This document shows, piece after piece, positions 26,396 through 35,237 of a stretch of 64,000 nt of DNA. Under the pieces are notes generated by a model that worked only from the letters and a program-made list of their open reading frames with translations, did no database searches and was not told the DNA's origin. Source of the stretch: Rhodospirillaceae bacterium (lineage in GTDB: Bacteria; Pseudomonadota; Alphaproteobacteria; Rhodospirillales; UBA2165). The stretch covers positions 1 to 64,000 of the forward strand of contig JABHAA010000072.1 of the NCBI GenBank assembly GCA_018674495.1. Direction: 5' to 3'. Positions within the stretch are counted from its first letter, which is position 1, and every line of letters starts with the position of its first letter. Made by a program: the position numbers and the translations under genes.

Positions 26396-27175
26396 TCATT
26401 TCTTAGGCACTGCTCCAAACCGCATGCCGTAATCCACCTGCATCACCTCGCCGGTCATCAGGTCCGTGCCGGTGATGAACCAGAGGAGAATCTCGGCGAT
26501 CTCTTCCGGCGTCGCCGCTTTTTGTACTGGGGTGGTCGCGGCCATCTCCTGGACGCGCTCGTTGTATCGCTCGGACCCCAGCATATTTTCCATCCAGCGG
26601 GTCTGGATGAAGCCGGGGCAGACGGCGTTGACCCTGATCTCCGGTTTTAGTTGCCGGGCCAGTTGCAGAGTGAGGGCGTTGAGCGCGCCCTTGGAGGCGG
26701 CGTAGGCCATGGACGAGCCTTCGCCGTTGAGCGCGCCCAAGGCCGACATGTTGACGATGGAGCCGTTGCCGGCGGCCTTCATGTGCGGCGCCACGGCGCG
26801 CACCATCTGATAGGCGCCGATCAGATTGACCGCGTAGACGTCGTGAAAATCCTGGGCATTGAGTGCTTCCAGATCACCGGGGGGCGCCGGGATGGTGCGC
26901 CCGGCGTTGTTGATCAGCGCATCGATACGGCCCCATTTGTCGAAGGCGGCCTGGGCCATGGCGCGGCAATCGTCGTCCTTGGAGACGTCGCCCTGGAACA
27001 ACAAAGCCTCGGCGCCAGCGGCTTCACAGGCGGCTACCGTCGCTTTGGCTTCGGTTTCCGACTTGGTGTAGTTGATGACCACGTTGCAGCCCTTGCCAGC
27101 CAGCAATTGTGCCGCCGCCGCGCCGACGCCGGTGGCCGAGCCGGTGATGATCGCCGCGCCGCCGTTGATATCCAT
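26396..27175 (-). CDS. SDR-family NAD(P)-dependent oxidoreductase
   Basis: A 259-residue classical short-chain dehydrogenase. Motifs are the cofactor site TGSATGVGAAAA (about residues 11-22), NNAG (about 89-92), catalytic Ser in NMSALG, and YAASK (about 156-160). It follows the CoA ligase stop after 2 bases and precedes the MFS gene, so the three form one transcription unit running leftward from about 28.6 kb. Confidence 0.88.
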   Translation of the reverse strand: MDINGGAAIITGSATGVGAAAAQLLAGKGCNVVINYTKSETEAKATVAACEAAGAEALLFQGDVSKDDDCRAMAQAAFDKWGRIDALINNAGRTIPAPPGDLEALNAQDFHDVYAVNLIGAYQMVRAVAPHMKAAGNGSIVNMSALGALNGEGSSMAYAASKGALNALTLQLARQLKPEIRVNAVCPGFIQTRWMENMLGSERYNERVQEMAATTPVQKAATPEEIAEILLWFITGTDLMTGEVMQVDYGMRFGAVPKK

Positions 27176-27177
27176 GC

Positions 27178-28593
27178 TCAGTCTCCTCTTTCGTCGCGGA
27201 TGCGTTTGGCCTTGAACTCGGTCTTCGGCAAGGTGCCGAGGGCCAGCACTTCCACGTCGGCGCGGATTTCGCAGCGGGAGCGGATCTCGTTGGCCACCAA
27301 ATCGCCAGCGGATTGCTCGGCGTGTTCGATGCGCGCGGTCATGATATCGAGGCCGTCCGCATTGGTGTTCAGCACAATCTCGTACTCATCGCCGACGCCG
27401 GCGACGGCGCGCACCGCCTGTTCCAACTGCACCGGATACATTTTTATGCCGCGCAGGTTGATCAGATCGTCGGCGCGCCCGGCAAAGGCGCCGACGGCGC
27501 GCACATGGGTGCGCCCGCAATCGCAGGGCTCGTACGTGTAGGTGGTATAATCGCCGACCAGGAAGCGAAGCTGGGCCGAGCTTTCGGAATTGAGGCTGGT
27601 GCAGACGGTCAATCCACGCGTCCCCTCCGGCACCGGCTCCTTGGTCTCGTCATCGACCAACTCCCATATTTGGAAATCTTCCATCAGGTGGGTGGTCACC
27701 GGGCCGGGTCCGGCCTCCGAGGCGGGGCAGGAATAGCCGCCGCTATGTGGGGCCACCTCGGTACAGCCATAAAATTCCACCAGCCGGGCGCCCCACAGAT
27801 CTTCCAGCCTTTGCCGCGTGTTGCCGATGCCGGCGGCCGGCTCGCCACCAATAAAAAGCGTCTTCACCGAGCTTTTCGCCGGGTCCATGCCCTTTTCCTC
27901 CATAACGCGGCCGAGATGGAGGGCATAGGACGGTGTCGAGGTGATGACGGTGGGCTTGAACCGCTCGACGATCATGGCGCGCATATCGGAGTTCATGCCG
28001 CCGCCGGGGATGCAGGCGACGCCCATCTTGGCAAGCGCGTATTGGACGCCCCACGCAAAAACGTGCGGGCCGTAGCCGGCGCAGATAAACATGGAATCAT
28101 GGGGCCGAATGCCGAAGGAATGGATGGCGCGGGCGTTGGCCCAGGACCAATATTCGCGGTCGATCTGCGAATAGCGAAACGGGCGCGGCACGCCCGTGGA
28201 GCCCGAGGACGAAAACATCATCCAGCCGCGCTTGGCCCACAAATCGTCGTCGTGGGTTGTGTAGGTGCCGAAGGGCGGGTTTTCCTGAACGTCGGCCATC
28301 ATTTCGGATTTGTCGACCACCGGCCACTTGGGCAGATCGTCGAGGCTTTGGATGTCGGTGGGGGCAAGGCCGAGGCGATCGAAGCGGCGCTGATAGAAGC
28401 CGGAATTCTCGTACAAAAACGGCGTCAGGGCGGCCAGCTTTTCGTTCTGGATCGCGGTCAATTCATCGCGGCTGGCACAATCCAGGCGCGGCGACCAATA
28501 CTCTTCGGAGCCGGGCGCGTCGGCATCATGTTTGTGCTTTTCCAGAACCGACAGCCAATTGGCTCTGGTTTTTTCTGCTTTCTTGCCAGGCAT
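27178..28593 (-). CDS. Phenylacetate-CoA ligase-like (PaaK family) adenylate-forming enzyme
   Basis: A 471-residue ANL-superfamily enzyme of PaaK type. The P-loop is MMFSSSGSTGVPRPF (about 132-146), the A5-like motif VEFYGCTEVAP, the A8-like GRADDLINLRGIKMYPVQLE near residue 375, and the catalytic lysine region LPKTEFKAKRI at the end. It should activate an aromatic acid to its CoA thioester in the cytosol. GGGAGA precedes ATG at 28593. It is the first gene of the leftward unit and diverges from the acyl-CoA dehydrogenase at 28734. Confidence 0.86.
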   Translation of the reverse strand: MPGKKAEKTRANWLSVLEKHKHDADAPGSEEYWSPRLDCASRDELTAIQNEKLAALTPFLYENSGFYQRRFDRLGLAPTDIQSLDDLPKWPVVDKSEMMADVQENPPFGTYTTHDDDLWAKRGWMMFSSSGSTGVPRPFRYSQIDREYWSWANARAIHSFGIRPHDSMFICAGYGPHVFAWGVQYALAKMGVACIPGGGMNSDMRAMIVERFKPTVITSTPSYALHLGRVMEEKGMDPAKSSVKTLFIGGEPAAGIGNTRQRLEDLWGARLVEFYGCTEVAPHSGGYSCPASEAGPGPVTTHLMEDFQIWELVDDETKEPVPEGTRGLTVCTSLNSESSAQLRFLVGDYTTYTYEPCDCGRTHVRAVGAFAGRADDLINLRGIKMYPVQLEQAVRAVAGVGDEYEIVLNTNADGLDIMTARIEHAEQSAGDLVANEIRSRCEIRADVEVLALGTLPKTEFKAKRIRDERGD

Positions 28594-28639
28594 TTCGTTT
28601 ATCTCCCATCGTCGTCAGGGGACAGCGTTGTCTCGGGTA

Positions 28640-28699
28640 GCATATCGTTTAATATGCGCCCACAATCTAGGCACCTCAAACCCGGCCACCTTAAACCCG
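28640..28699. promoter_or_regulatory. Putative operator elements in the divergent promoter region
   Basis: The 140-base region between the two divergent units holds a perfect 6-base inverted repeat, GCATAT (28640-28645) and ATATGC (28652-28657), and a 13-base direct repeat with one mismatch, CACCTCAAACCCG (28672-28684) and CACCTTAAACCCG (28687-28699), with a 15-base period. Both are of the kind bound by dimeric or tandem regulators. No regulator gene is near, so the binding protein is unknown. Confidence 0.4.
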
Positions 28700-28733
28700 C
28701 GAAGGCAAAACGGCCACAATTTGGAGACACCTG

Positions 28734-29879
28734 ATGCAGTTTGGGATACCGCGCACCATCTATGCCGAGGAGCATGAGATTTTCCGTGCCTCGGTGGCAC
28801 GGTTCCTCAAAGAAGAAGTGCTGCCCGAATATGAAAGCTGGGAAGACGCCGGGCGCACACCAAGGGAGATATGGCAGCGCGCCGGCGAAGTTGGAATTCT
28901 GGGCACCAGCACGCCGGAGGCGTATGGCGGCATGGGCGGTGATTTCCTGTTCGACGCCATTGTTATCGAAGAACTTGGCCGCCATGGCGTCGCCGCGCCG
29001 GCTTGGGACATGCACGCCTATATTATCGCCCCGTTTCTCCAGCATTTCGGTAGCGAGGCGCAAAAGAAGGAATGGCTGCCGAAAATGGCCGCCGGCGACA
29101 TTATCACCGCCATCGGCCTGACCGAGCCCGGCGGCGGCAGCGATTTGAAGGAGATCAATACCTCGGCCAAGGCTGACGGCGGTGATTACATCATCGACGG
29201 CGCCAAGACTTTCATAACCAACGGTCATATCGCAGATTTCGTCCTGTTGGCGGTGAAAACCGATCGTTCGTTGGGCGCCAAGGGGGTTACGCTGTTCTGG
29301 ACGGATTTGGCCCTCGACGGCGTCACCAGGGGTAAAAACCTGAAAAAAATCGGCAACAAGGCCCAGGATACGGCGGAATTGTTTTTCGATGGCGTCCGCG
29401 TGCCGGCGGCCAACATGATCGGCGGCCTCAATGAAGGTTGGCGGGTGCTGATGCATGGGCTTATCCAGGAGCGCTTGGTGGTTGCCGTGCGCTCGGCGGT
29501 AATGGCTGAGGTGGCCGTCGACCAGACCGTCACCTATACCAGGGACCGCAAGGCTTTCGGCCAAACCGTCTTCGATTTTCAGAACACCCAGTTTAAACTG
29601 GCGGAAATGGCCGCTGATGTTGAGGCGGCGCGACCGTTCGTCGATCGTTGCATCGAGTTGCACGTTGCTGGCGATCTATCCATGGACGTGGCCGCCAAGG
29701 TGAAATTGTGGACCACCGAACTGGCCGACAGGGTTCTCGACGAATGCCTGCAGTTACATGGCGGCTACGGCTATATGTGGGAATTTCCGATCGCCCGCGC
29801 CTGGGCCGACGCCAGGGTTCACCGCATTTATGCCGGCACCAACGAGGTGATGAAATATATCATCGCCCGCGGGCTATAG
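28734..29879 (+). CDS. Acyl-CoA dehydrogenase
   Basis: A 381-residue flavoprotein of standard acyl-CoA dehydrogenase length. Signature segments are GLTEPGGGSD (about residues 122-131), TFITNGHIADFVLLAVKTD, and the C-terminal QLHGGYGYMWEFPIARAWADARVHRIYAGTNEVMK, with the region that normally supplies the catalytic base. It oxidises an acyl-CoA to the enoyl-CoA in the cytosol. It opens the rightward unit, followed after 34 bases by an acyl-CoA ligase. Confidence 0.9.
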   Translation: MQFGIPRTIYAEEHEIFRASVARFLKEEVLPEYESWEDAGRTPREIWQRAGEVGILGTSTPEAYGGMGGDFLFDAIVIEELGRHGVAAPAWDMHAYIIAPFLQHFGSEAQKKEWLPKMAAGDIITAIGLTEPGGGSDLKEINTSAKADGGDYIIDGAKTFITNGHIADFVLLAVKTDRSLGAKGVTLFWTDLALDGVTRGKNLKKIGNKAQDTAELFFDGVRVPAANMIGGLNEGWRVLMHGLIQERLVVAVRSAVMAEVAVDQTVTYTRDRKAFGQTVFDFQNTQFKLAEMAADVEAARPFVDRCIELHVAGDLSMDVAAKVKLWTTELADRVLDECLQLHGGYGYMWEFPIARAWADARVHRIYAGTNEVMKYIIARGL

Positions 29880-29913
29880 GGTCCGGGCACCTGCAATTGG
29901 GTGGATTGTTTCC

Positions 29914-31458
29914 ATGAGCGTCCCACTTTATCCCACCATCGCCGCCGTCATCGAGCGCGCCTGCCATTGGAAGGGAGGCGGTGAGATTCTTTGCGACCGG
30001 CGCGAGCGATTGTCGGGCATTGAGCTGTGGCGGGACGCCAACGCGATCGCCGCTGGCTTGGGCTCAGCTGGGCTTCAGAAGGGGGACGTTGCGGCTTTCC
30101 TGTGCGCAAGTTCGGCGCGCTTCGCGGTGACCTTCATCGCTTGTCAGATAATCGGTGTGGTGCCGTGCTGTCTGCATACGCGGCAAAGCCGGGACAATAA
30201 CGCCAAGACCGCCGATTTTGTCGGCGCCAGGCTGTTGATCGCCGATGCGGCACATATTGAGGATGCCACAGCCATCGCCGAAGCAACGGGTATCCGCCTG
30301 ATGGCCTTGGATGGCGGTGCCGAAACCAGTTATGAACGGCTCAAATCCGCCAGCGATGGACACTTCGTTCCGGGGCAAGCGGAGCCCGGCGATGCGGCGC
30401 TTTTGTTGTTGTCGTCCGGAACCACCGGCAAGCCAAAATGCGTGCAGCACACGCAAGCGACGCTGGCGGCGACAGCGCTGATGGGGCCTTACAATTACCG
30501 ATGCTTTTCGCCGGACGATGTCACGGTTGTCGCCATGGAACCGTCCTTCGCCGCGTGGATCCATACGGCGCTGCCTTTTATCGCCATGCGCGGGCGCGTG
30601 GTTTTCGATGACCGCTTCGATCCGGGTGCGTTCCTGGAAATCGTGCAGCGGGAAAAGATCACTTTGGCGCCGCTGGTGCCGACTGCGTGGCGTATGGTGC
30701 TGGCGGCAGGACCGGAAGATTACAGCCTTGGATCATTGAAAAGCGCCTTCTTTTCGGGCGAGCCCGGATCGGCAAGCCTGGTTCGGGAACTGAATGAACG
30801 CATTTGCCGGGGCGTGGTTACCTCGTACCTCTCCTCGGAGGGCGGTTGTGCGTCCGGCATCGTCGCCGATACCGGGATTTTGCTGAACGCAGGCGACGCC
30901 GCATCCACCGGCCGGCCAGTGCCTGGCGCCAATCTTCGCCTCATCGATCCAGACGGCGGATTGGAAGACCAGGTGCCGACAGGCGCGGTGGGAGAGATCG
31001 CGATCACCAGCGCCTCCGTCGCCCAGGGCTATTTCCGCGATCCCAGCCGCAGCCGCGAAAAATTCGCCGATGGATGGTGGCGCAGCGGCGATCTCGGCCG
31101 CATAGATGAAAACGGTGCCCTGTTCATCAAGGGCCGCCTTGATAACCGCATCAATTCGGGGGGCATCAAGGTGCATGCCGAGGAAATCGAAGCGGCGCTG
31201 CTCGGCCATCCGAAGGTGCGTCAGGCTGGCGTTGTCGGCGTCGACGATGCCACCTGGGGCCAGCGCATTGAAGCGCATTTGGTCACCGAAACGCCGCCGC
31301 CAAGCGCCGATGATATTTCGGATTATTGCCGCAATCATTCATCCCTGCCCAAGGCGCTGTTGCCCAAGGCGATCCATTTTCATGATAGTCTGCCTACCGG
31401 GCCGACTGGCAAACTGTACCGGCGCGCCCTTATAACGGACGATGCGGGGAGGGATTAG
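29914..31458 (+). CDS. AMP-dependent acyl-CoA synthetase/ligase
   Basis: A 514-residue ANL enzyme. The P-loop LLLLSSGTTGKPKCVQHT is near residues 164-181, the acyl-binding region has SYLSSEGGCASG, the adenylation motif is DGWWRSGDLGRIDENG near 387, and the C-terminal lysine motif is PTGPTGKLYRRAL. It differs from the PaaK-type ligase at 27178, so this region has two separate acid-activating enzymes. The preferred acid is unknown; benzoate-, cyclohexane- or medium-chain acids would fit. Confidence 0.88.
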   Translation: MSVPLYPTIAAVIERACHWKGGGEILCDRRERLSGIELWRDANAIAAGLGSAGLQKGDVAAFLCASSARFAVTFIACQIIGVVPCCLHTRQSRDNNAKTADFVGARLLIADAAHIEDATAIAEATGIRLMALDGGAETSYERLKSASDGHFVPGQAEPGDAALLLLSSGTTGKPKCVQHTQATLAATALMGPYNYRCFSPDDVTVVAMEPSFAAWIHTALPFIAMRGRVVFDDRFDPGAFLEIVQREKITLAPLVPTAWRMVLAAGPEDYSLGSLKSAFFSGEPGSASLVRELNERICRGVVTSYLSSEGGCASGIVADTGILLNAGDAASTGRPVPGANLRLIDPDGGLEDQVPTGAVGEIAITSASVAQGYFRDPSRSREKFADGWWRSGDLGRIDENGALFIKGRLDNRINSGGIKVHAEEIEAALLGHPKVRQAGVVGVDDATWGQRIEAHLVTETPPPSADDISDYCRNHSSLPKALLPKAIHFHDSLPTGPTGKLYRRALITDDAGRD

Positions 31459-31463
31459 ACACT

Positions 31464-32513
31464 ATGTTCGCCGATAGAATAGAGGGAAAATGGATCGACA
31501 CATTCGTCACGGCCTTCGAATTTTGCAAGGTCGTCAGGGGCGAAGAGGTCGCCATCCTTTCCGAAACCCAGTCACGCCCGCTGAATGTGCATCTGGCGGA
31601 ATTGGCGCTTCTCAGGTTAGGGGCGCGGCCCTTTCATGTGGTGATGCCGACGCCGCCGCAGCGCGCGCCGGTGCCGGTGCGCTCCACCGGCGCGTCGGAC
31701 GCAGTGCAAGGGTTGGGACCAGCGATCAAGGCCCTTGCCGCCAGCTCAATGGTCGTCGATTTGACCGTCGAGGGTATGCTGCACGCGCCCGAGTTGCCGG
31801 ATATCATCAAGGATGGCGCGCGTCTCTTGATGATCAGCAACGAGCATCCGGAGGCCCTGGAACGACTTTTGCCTGACGCCGAATTGACGGAACGCATCAA
31901 AGCCGGGGTCAAGCTGATCCGCGCCGCCAAGGAGATGACCGTTACCTCGGCGGCCGGCACCGATCTTACCGTCAATCTGGCGGACGCGCCCAGTGTCGGT
32001 GTCTGGGGCTATTGCGACCGCCCCAAAACCGTCGCCCACTGGCCGGGTGGTATCGTCATCGCCTTTCCGCTGGCCGGAACCGTCAACGGCCGCATCGTCA
32101 TGGATGTTGGCGATATCAACCTGACCTTCAAGCGCTATCTGGAAAACCAGATCATTCTTACCCTCGAGGAAGACTATGTGACCAGGATCGAAGGCGCCGG
32201 CACCGACGCCAACCTGTTCCGCCGTTATATGGAGGCCTGGAACGACAAGGAAGCCTACGGCACATCCCATGTGGGCTGGGGAATGAACGAGGGCGCGCGC
32301 TACGAGGCGCTGGCCATGTATGACAAGCGCGAAACCAACGGCACCGAAATTCGCGCCTATGCGGGCAATTTCCTCTATTCCACTGGCGCCAACGAATTTG
32401 CCAAGCGCTACACTTTGGGTCATTTCGACCTGCCTATCGGCAATTGCACCATCAAATTGGATGGTCGGGCGGTGGTCGAAGCCGGCAAACTGCTAGCAGG
32501 CGCTTTTTCATGA
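31464..32513 (+). CDS. NicX-like 2,5-dihydroxypyridine 5,6-dioxygenase-family protein
   Basis: A 349-residue protein matching the M29-like extradiol dioxygenase family of NicX. Shared segments include GVWGYCDRPKTVAHWPGG (179-196), DVGDINLTFKRYLENQI, TSHVGWGMNEGARYEALAMYD and AYAGNFLYSTGANE. The metal ligands reported for NicX (two His and an Asp) correspond to H269 in SHVGWG and H320 and D322 in GHFDLP. The family cleaves the ring of 2,5-dihydroxypyridine to N-formylmaleamate. The next gene is an alpha/beta hydrolase, as NicD is. Substrate here is inferred, not shown. Confidence 0.82.
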   Translation: MFADRIEGKWIDTFVTAFEFCKVVRGEEVAILSETQSRPLNVHLAELALLRLGARPFHVVMPTPPQRAPVPVRSTGASDAVQGLGPAIKALAASSMVVDLTVEGMLHAPELPDIIKDGARLLMISNEHPEALERLLPDAELTERIKAGVKLIRAAKEMTVTSAAGTDLTVNLADAPSVGVWGYCDRPKTVAHWPGGIVIAFPLAGTVNGRIVMDVGDINLTFKRYLENQIILTLEEDYVTRIEGAGTDANLFRRYMEAWNDKEAYGTSHVGWGMNEGARYEALAMYDKRETNGTEIRAYAGNFLYSTGANEFAKRYTLGHFDLPIGNCTIKLDGRAVVEAGKLLAGAFS

Positions 32514-33295
32514 GCTACGCCGTCCGTCATCTGGAACGCAGCCCCGAAGGAGATCAGCAGGGCGGCGCAGCGGTCTTGTTGCACGGCGTCGGCGGCGATG
32601 CCGAAAGCTGGAAATACCAGCTCGATTTCCTTGGTCAACGCTACCGCACCGCCGCTTGGGACATGCCCGGCTACGGCGGATCGGCGCTTTCCGGCGGCAT
32701 GAGTTTTGCTGGGCTGGCCGATGCATTGATCGGGCTCCTCGACCATCTGGGCCTCGCCAAGGTGCATCTGGTCGGCCATTCCCTGGGCGGCATGGTCGCC
32801 CAAGAAGCCGCCGCCGCCCATCCCGGCCGGTTCATCAGCCTCATTCTGTCGGCCACCAGCCCCGCCTTTGGCCGCCCTGATGGCGATTTTCAAAAACAAT
32901 TTGTCGCCAGCCGCATGAAACCGCTGGACGACGGCCGGAGTATGACCAGTCTGGCTGAGATTATGGTTCCGGAAATGATCGGGCGGGATCCCAACGCCGA
33001 TGGTGTGGCGCTCGCACTCAAAAGCATGGCCGCGGTCAGCACCGAAACTTACCGCGCCGCCATGCAGTGCCTGGTGACCTTTGATCGGCGCGGCAACCTG
33101 CCCAATATCGCCATGCCGACGCTTTTGATTGCCGGTGAGAACGATACCAACGCCCCGGCGCCGATGATGGAAAAAATGGCGTCCAAAATCCCCGGCGCTC
33201 AGTATGTCTGCATTCCCGGCGCCGGCCACCTGGCCAACCTGGAACGTCCGGACGAATTTAACCGCATCGTCGGTGATTTCATTGGTGGAGTTTAA
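32510..33295 (+). CDS. Alpha/beta hydrolase (NicD/PcaD-like)
   Basis: A 261-residue alpha/beta hydrolase. The oxyanion region is LLHGVGGDAESW, the nucleophile elbow GHSLGG (near 95-100), the acid Asp in AGENDTNAP and the histidine in PGAGHLAN. The start is ATG at 32510 in an ATGA overlap with the NicX-like gene, so the two are translationally coupled. In the nicotinate pathway the dioxygenase product is hydrolysed by NicD, another alpha/beta hydrolase; this protein may play that role. Enol-lactonase or esterase activity is an alternative. Confidence 0.85.
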   Translation: MSYAVRHLERSPEGDQQGGAAVLLHGVGGDAESWKYQLDFLGQRYRTAAWDMPGYGGSALSGGMSFAGLADALIGLLDHLGLAKVHLVGHSLGGMVAQEAAAAHPGRFISLILSATSPAFGRPDGDFQKQFVASRMKPLDDGRSMTSLAEIMVPEMIGRDPNADGVALALKSMAAVSTETYRAAMQCLVTFDRRGNLPNIAMPTLLIAGENDTNAPAPMMEKMASKIPGAQYVCIPGAGHLANLERPDEFNRIVGDFIGGV

Positions 33296-33373
33296 CGCCA
33301 AGCGGCAAACGCCGCCTTGCATTTTCCAGCGCTATACATAATCTCGGCCGGTCGGGATAGGAAGGAACGCATC

Positions 33374-34231
33374 ATGTCGCCAACAGCAAACATCGAAGTC
33401 ATCAAACTGAGCCCACGAATTGGCGCCGAAATACGCGGTTTGGACCTGTCGAAACCGGTGGATGTGAAAATGACCGCCGAATTGAACCGGCTATGGCTAG
33501 AGCATGTGGTGTTGGTGTTCCGGGATCAGGCGCTTTCCCAAGAGGATCAAATTCGCATCACCGAAGTCTTCGGCGAGGTCGGCCCCCTTGGCCGGCCGGC
33601 GGAATTTTACCCGAAGGGCTATTCCGAGATCCTCGACAACATCATGCTGATCTCCAATATCCGCGAAGATGGCGAGCCCATCGGTGCGCTGCCCGACGGC
33701 GACATGATGTTCCACCACGACATGCTGCACGCCGATATTCCGCACAAGGGCACGCTCTTGTACGCCATCGAAGTACCGAGCACTGGCGGCAACACGTTTT
33801 TCGCCAATGGCTATACGGCCTACGAGACCCTGGACGCCGATGTCCGGGGTCCGCTGGAAGGGCGCATGGCGTTTCATCACTATCATTACGGCTCGACCAA
33901 TACCGGTGATGATCTCGGCACGCCGGCATTTTCGGAATCCACCCATCCGGTTTTCCGTACCCACGAAGACACCGGCAGGAAAGCGATCTATATCAACCGG
34001 CTGATGACGGAGAGTGTCGTCGATATGGCCGACGCGGAGGCGAAGCCGCTGCTGGATGCGGTCTATGACCACTCGGAAAAGCCGGAATTCGTCTATGAGC
34101 ATGTCTGGCAGGTGGGCGATCTGATCTTGTGGGATAACCGCTGTTCCATGCATGGGCGCACCGATTTTTCCGAAACCGAGCGCCGGCTGATGCTGCGCAC
34201 CACCATCAAGGGCGATAGTGTCCCGGCTTGA
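33374..34231 (+). CDS. TauD/TfdA-family Fe(II)/2-oxoglutarate dioxygenase
   Basis: A 285-residue dioxygenase of TauD type. The iron motif HxD is in MMFHHDMLHADIP (near residues 115-127), the distal histidine in DNRCSMHGRTDF, and the 2-oxoglutarate arginine in RRLMLRTTIKG near the end. Such enzymes hydroxylate a substrate next to a heteroatom and so release sulfite, amine or aryl ether parts (TfdA acts on aryloxyacetates). ATG at 33374 follows AGGAAGGA. It could start the pathway by cleaving a side chain, which is inference. Confidence 0.86.
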   Translation: MSPTANIEVIKLSPRIGAEIRGLDLSKPVDVKMTAELNRLWLEHVVLVFRDQALSQEDQIRITEVFGEVGPLGRPAEFYPKGYSEILDNIMLISNIREDGEPIGALPDGDMMFHHDMLHADIPHKGTLLYAIEVPSTGGNTFFANGYTAYETLDADVRGPLEGRMAFHHYHYGSTNTGDDLGTPAFSESTHPVFRTHEDTGRKAIYINRLMTESVVDMADAEAKPLLDAVYDHSEKPEFVYEHVWQVGDLILWDNRCSMHGRTDFSETERRLMLRTTIKGDSVPA

Positions 34232-34234
34232 ATT

Positions 34235-34315
34235 TTAAGGGTTCTGCTGCTTGATCCTGTCTTTGGCGGCAAGGGCGTCGATGGCTTCGGCGGTAGCAGG
34301 ATGGCGGCAATTCAT
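34235..34315 (-). other. Possible 26-codon small ORF or gene relic
   Basis: In the 107-base gap between two rightward genes, the minus strand encodes MNCRHPATAEAIDALAAKDR then IKQQNP and TAA. Composition (Ala-rich, charged, high-GC third positions) is protein-like and the frame stays open upstream into the methyltransferase gene. No ribosome site is evident and I do not recognise it. It may be the 3' end of a lost gene. Confidence 0.25.
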
Positions 34316-34338
34316 TAGCGTTTGGAAGCAGTCCCCGT

Positions 34339-35124
34339 ATGGATGATTGGAATATTCAGCTACAGCCGTTCCTCGCCGGTCTCGGCAATATGCCGCGAGC
34401 TGCCAGAAAAGGGCGCGAGGTTTACAACGGGTATATCCGGGGTTGCGGGCTGAAATACGGCAACCTCAAGGATCTTTGCCTCGCCGATCCGGTGTTTTGC
34501 GAAGCCCATGCGCTGGCCACCGCGCCCGCGCCCAACGGCAAGCCCCGGACCGTGGTCGCCCTGGCCAATCTGATCAACCTCTTCACCATATTGAAATTGA
34601 ATTTGTCCGGCCTCACGGCGCCCGGCCATATTGTTGAGTTTGGCAGTTTGCGGGGCGGCTCGGCCATATTCATGGCGGCCGCCGCCAAGGTGCTATTGCC
34701 GGGCAGCCAAGTGATTTCGTTCGACACGTTCGCCGGCTTCCCGGAAACCGACGCGGCCATCGATGCCTATGGCGAAGGCGGTTTTGAGTCCGTCGATCTG
34801 GACGAGCTGCGCGGCCACGTGGCCAGTTTGGGCCTTGATAATTTGACCTTCATCGAAGGCCGCTTCGAAGACACATTGCCCGGCGCCCTGGCCGAAATTG
34901 GCCGCGTCTGCCTCGCCCATGTGGATTGCGATGTCTACGATGCTGTTGCCTTTTCCTACGAGCAGGTAAAGCCCTGCATGATTAGCGGCGGCTATCTCAT
35001 ATTTGACGATCCGCTGGTGCCAACGTGCATCGGCGCCTTCGAAGCCGTGGAAGAGCTTCTTGTCCGCCGCGACGGGCTGCACGCGGAACAGGTCTTTCCG
35101 CATCTGGTTTACCGCGCGCCCTGA
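34339..35124 (+). CDS. TylF/MycF-family class I SAM-dependent methyltransferase
   Basis: A 261-residue methyltransferase. The SAM motif is HIVEFGSLRGGSAIFMA near residue 94, and the family marker FDTFAGFPETD follows with LAHVDCDVYDAVAFSYEQVKPCM...GGYLIFDD, where Asp residues hold the catalytic metal in macrocin O-methyltransferase (TylF). It would O-methylate a sugar or small phenolic-type hydroxyl group. Its place among catabolic genes is unusual for the family. ATG at 34339. Confidence 0.75.
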   Translation: MDDWNIQLQPFLAGLGNMPRAARKGREVYNGYIRGCGLKYGNLKDLCLADPVFCEAHALATAPAPNGKPRTVVALANLINLFTILKLNLSGLTAPGHIVEFGSLRGGSAIFMAAAAKVLLPGSQVISFDTFAGFPETDAAIDAYGEGGFESVDLDELRGHVASLGLDNLTFIEGRFEDTLPGALAEIGRVCLAHVDCDVYDAVAFSYEQVKPCMISGGYLIFDDPLVPTCIGAFEAVEELLVRRDGLHAEQVFPHLVYRAP

Positions 35125-35237
35125 CATAAGCCTGATACGAAACTTTAACTGAGTTGACCCGCACCAGCGCGAATGATCAAATCGCCGTCAATCGAAACCG
35201 CTGCCGGCCATAAAAAATACCAATCGGGGACGCTTCC

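Noticed and set aside
27313..28734. A 473-codon open frame on the plus strand
   Set aside because: It mirrors the PaaK-type ligase on the minus strand, which has a ribosome site and full ANL motifs. The plus-strand product is Gly/Ala/His-rich without a fold.
28599..29663. A 354-codon minus-strand frame over the acyl-CoA dehydrogenase
   Set aside because: Shadow of the plus-strand gene, with no recognisable domain.
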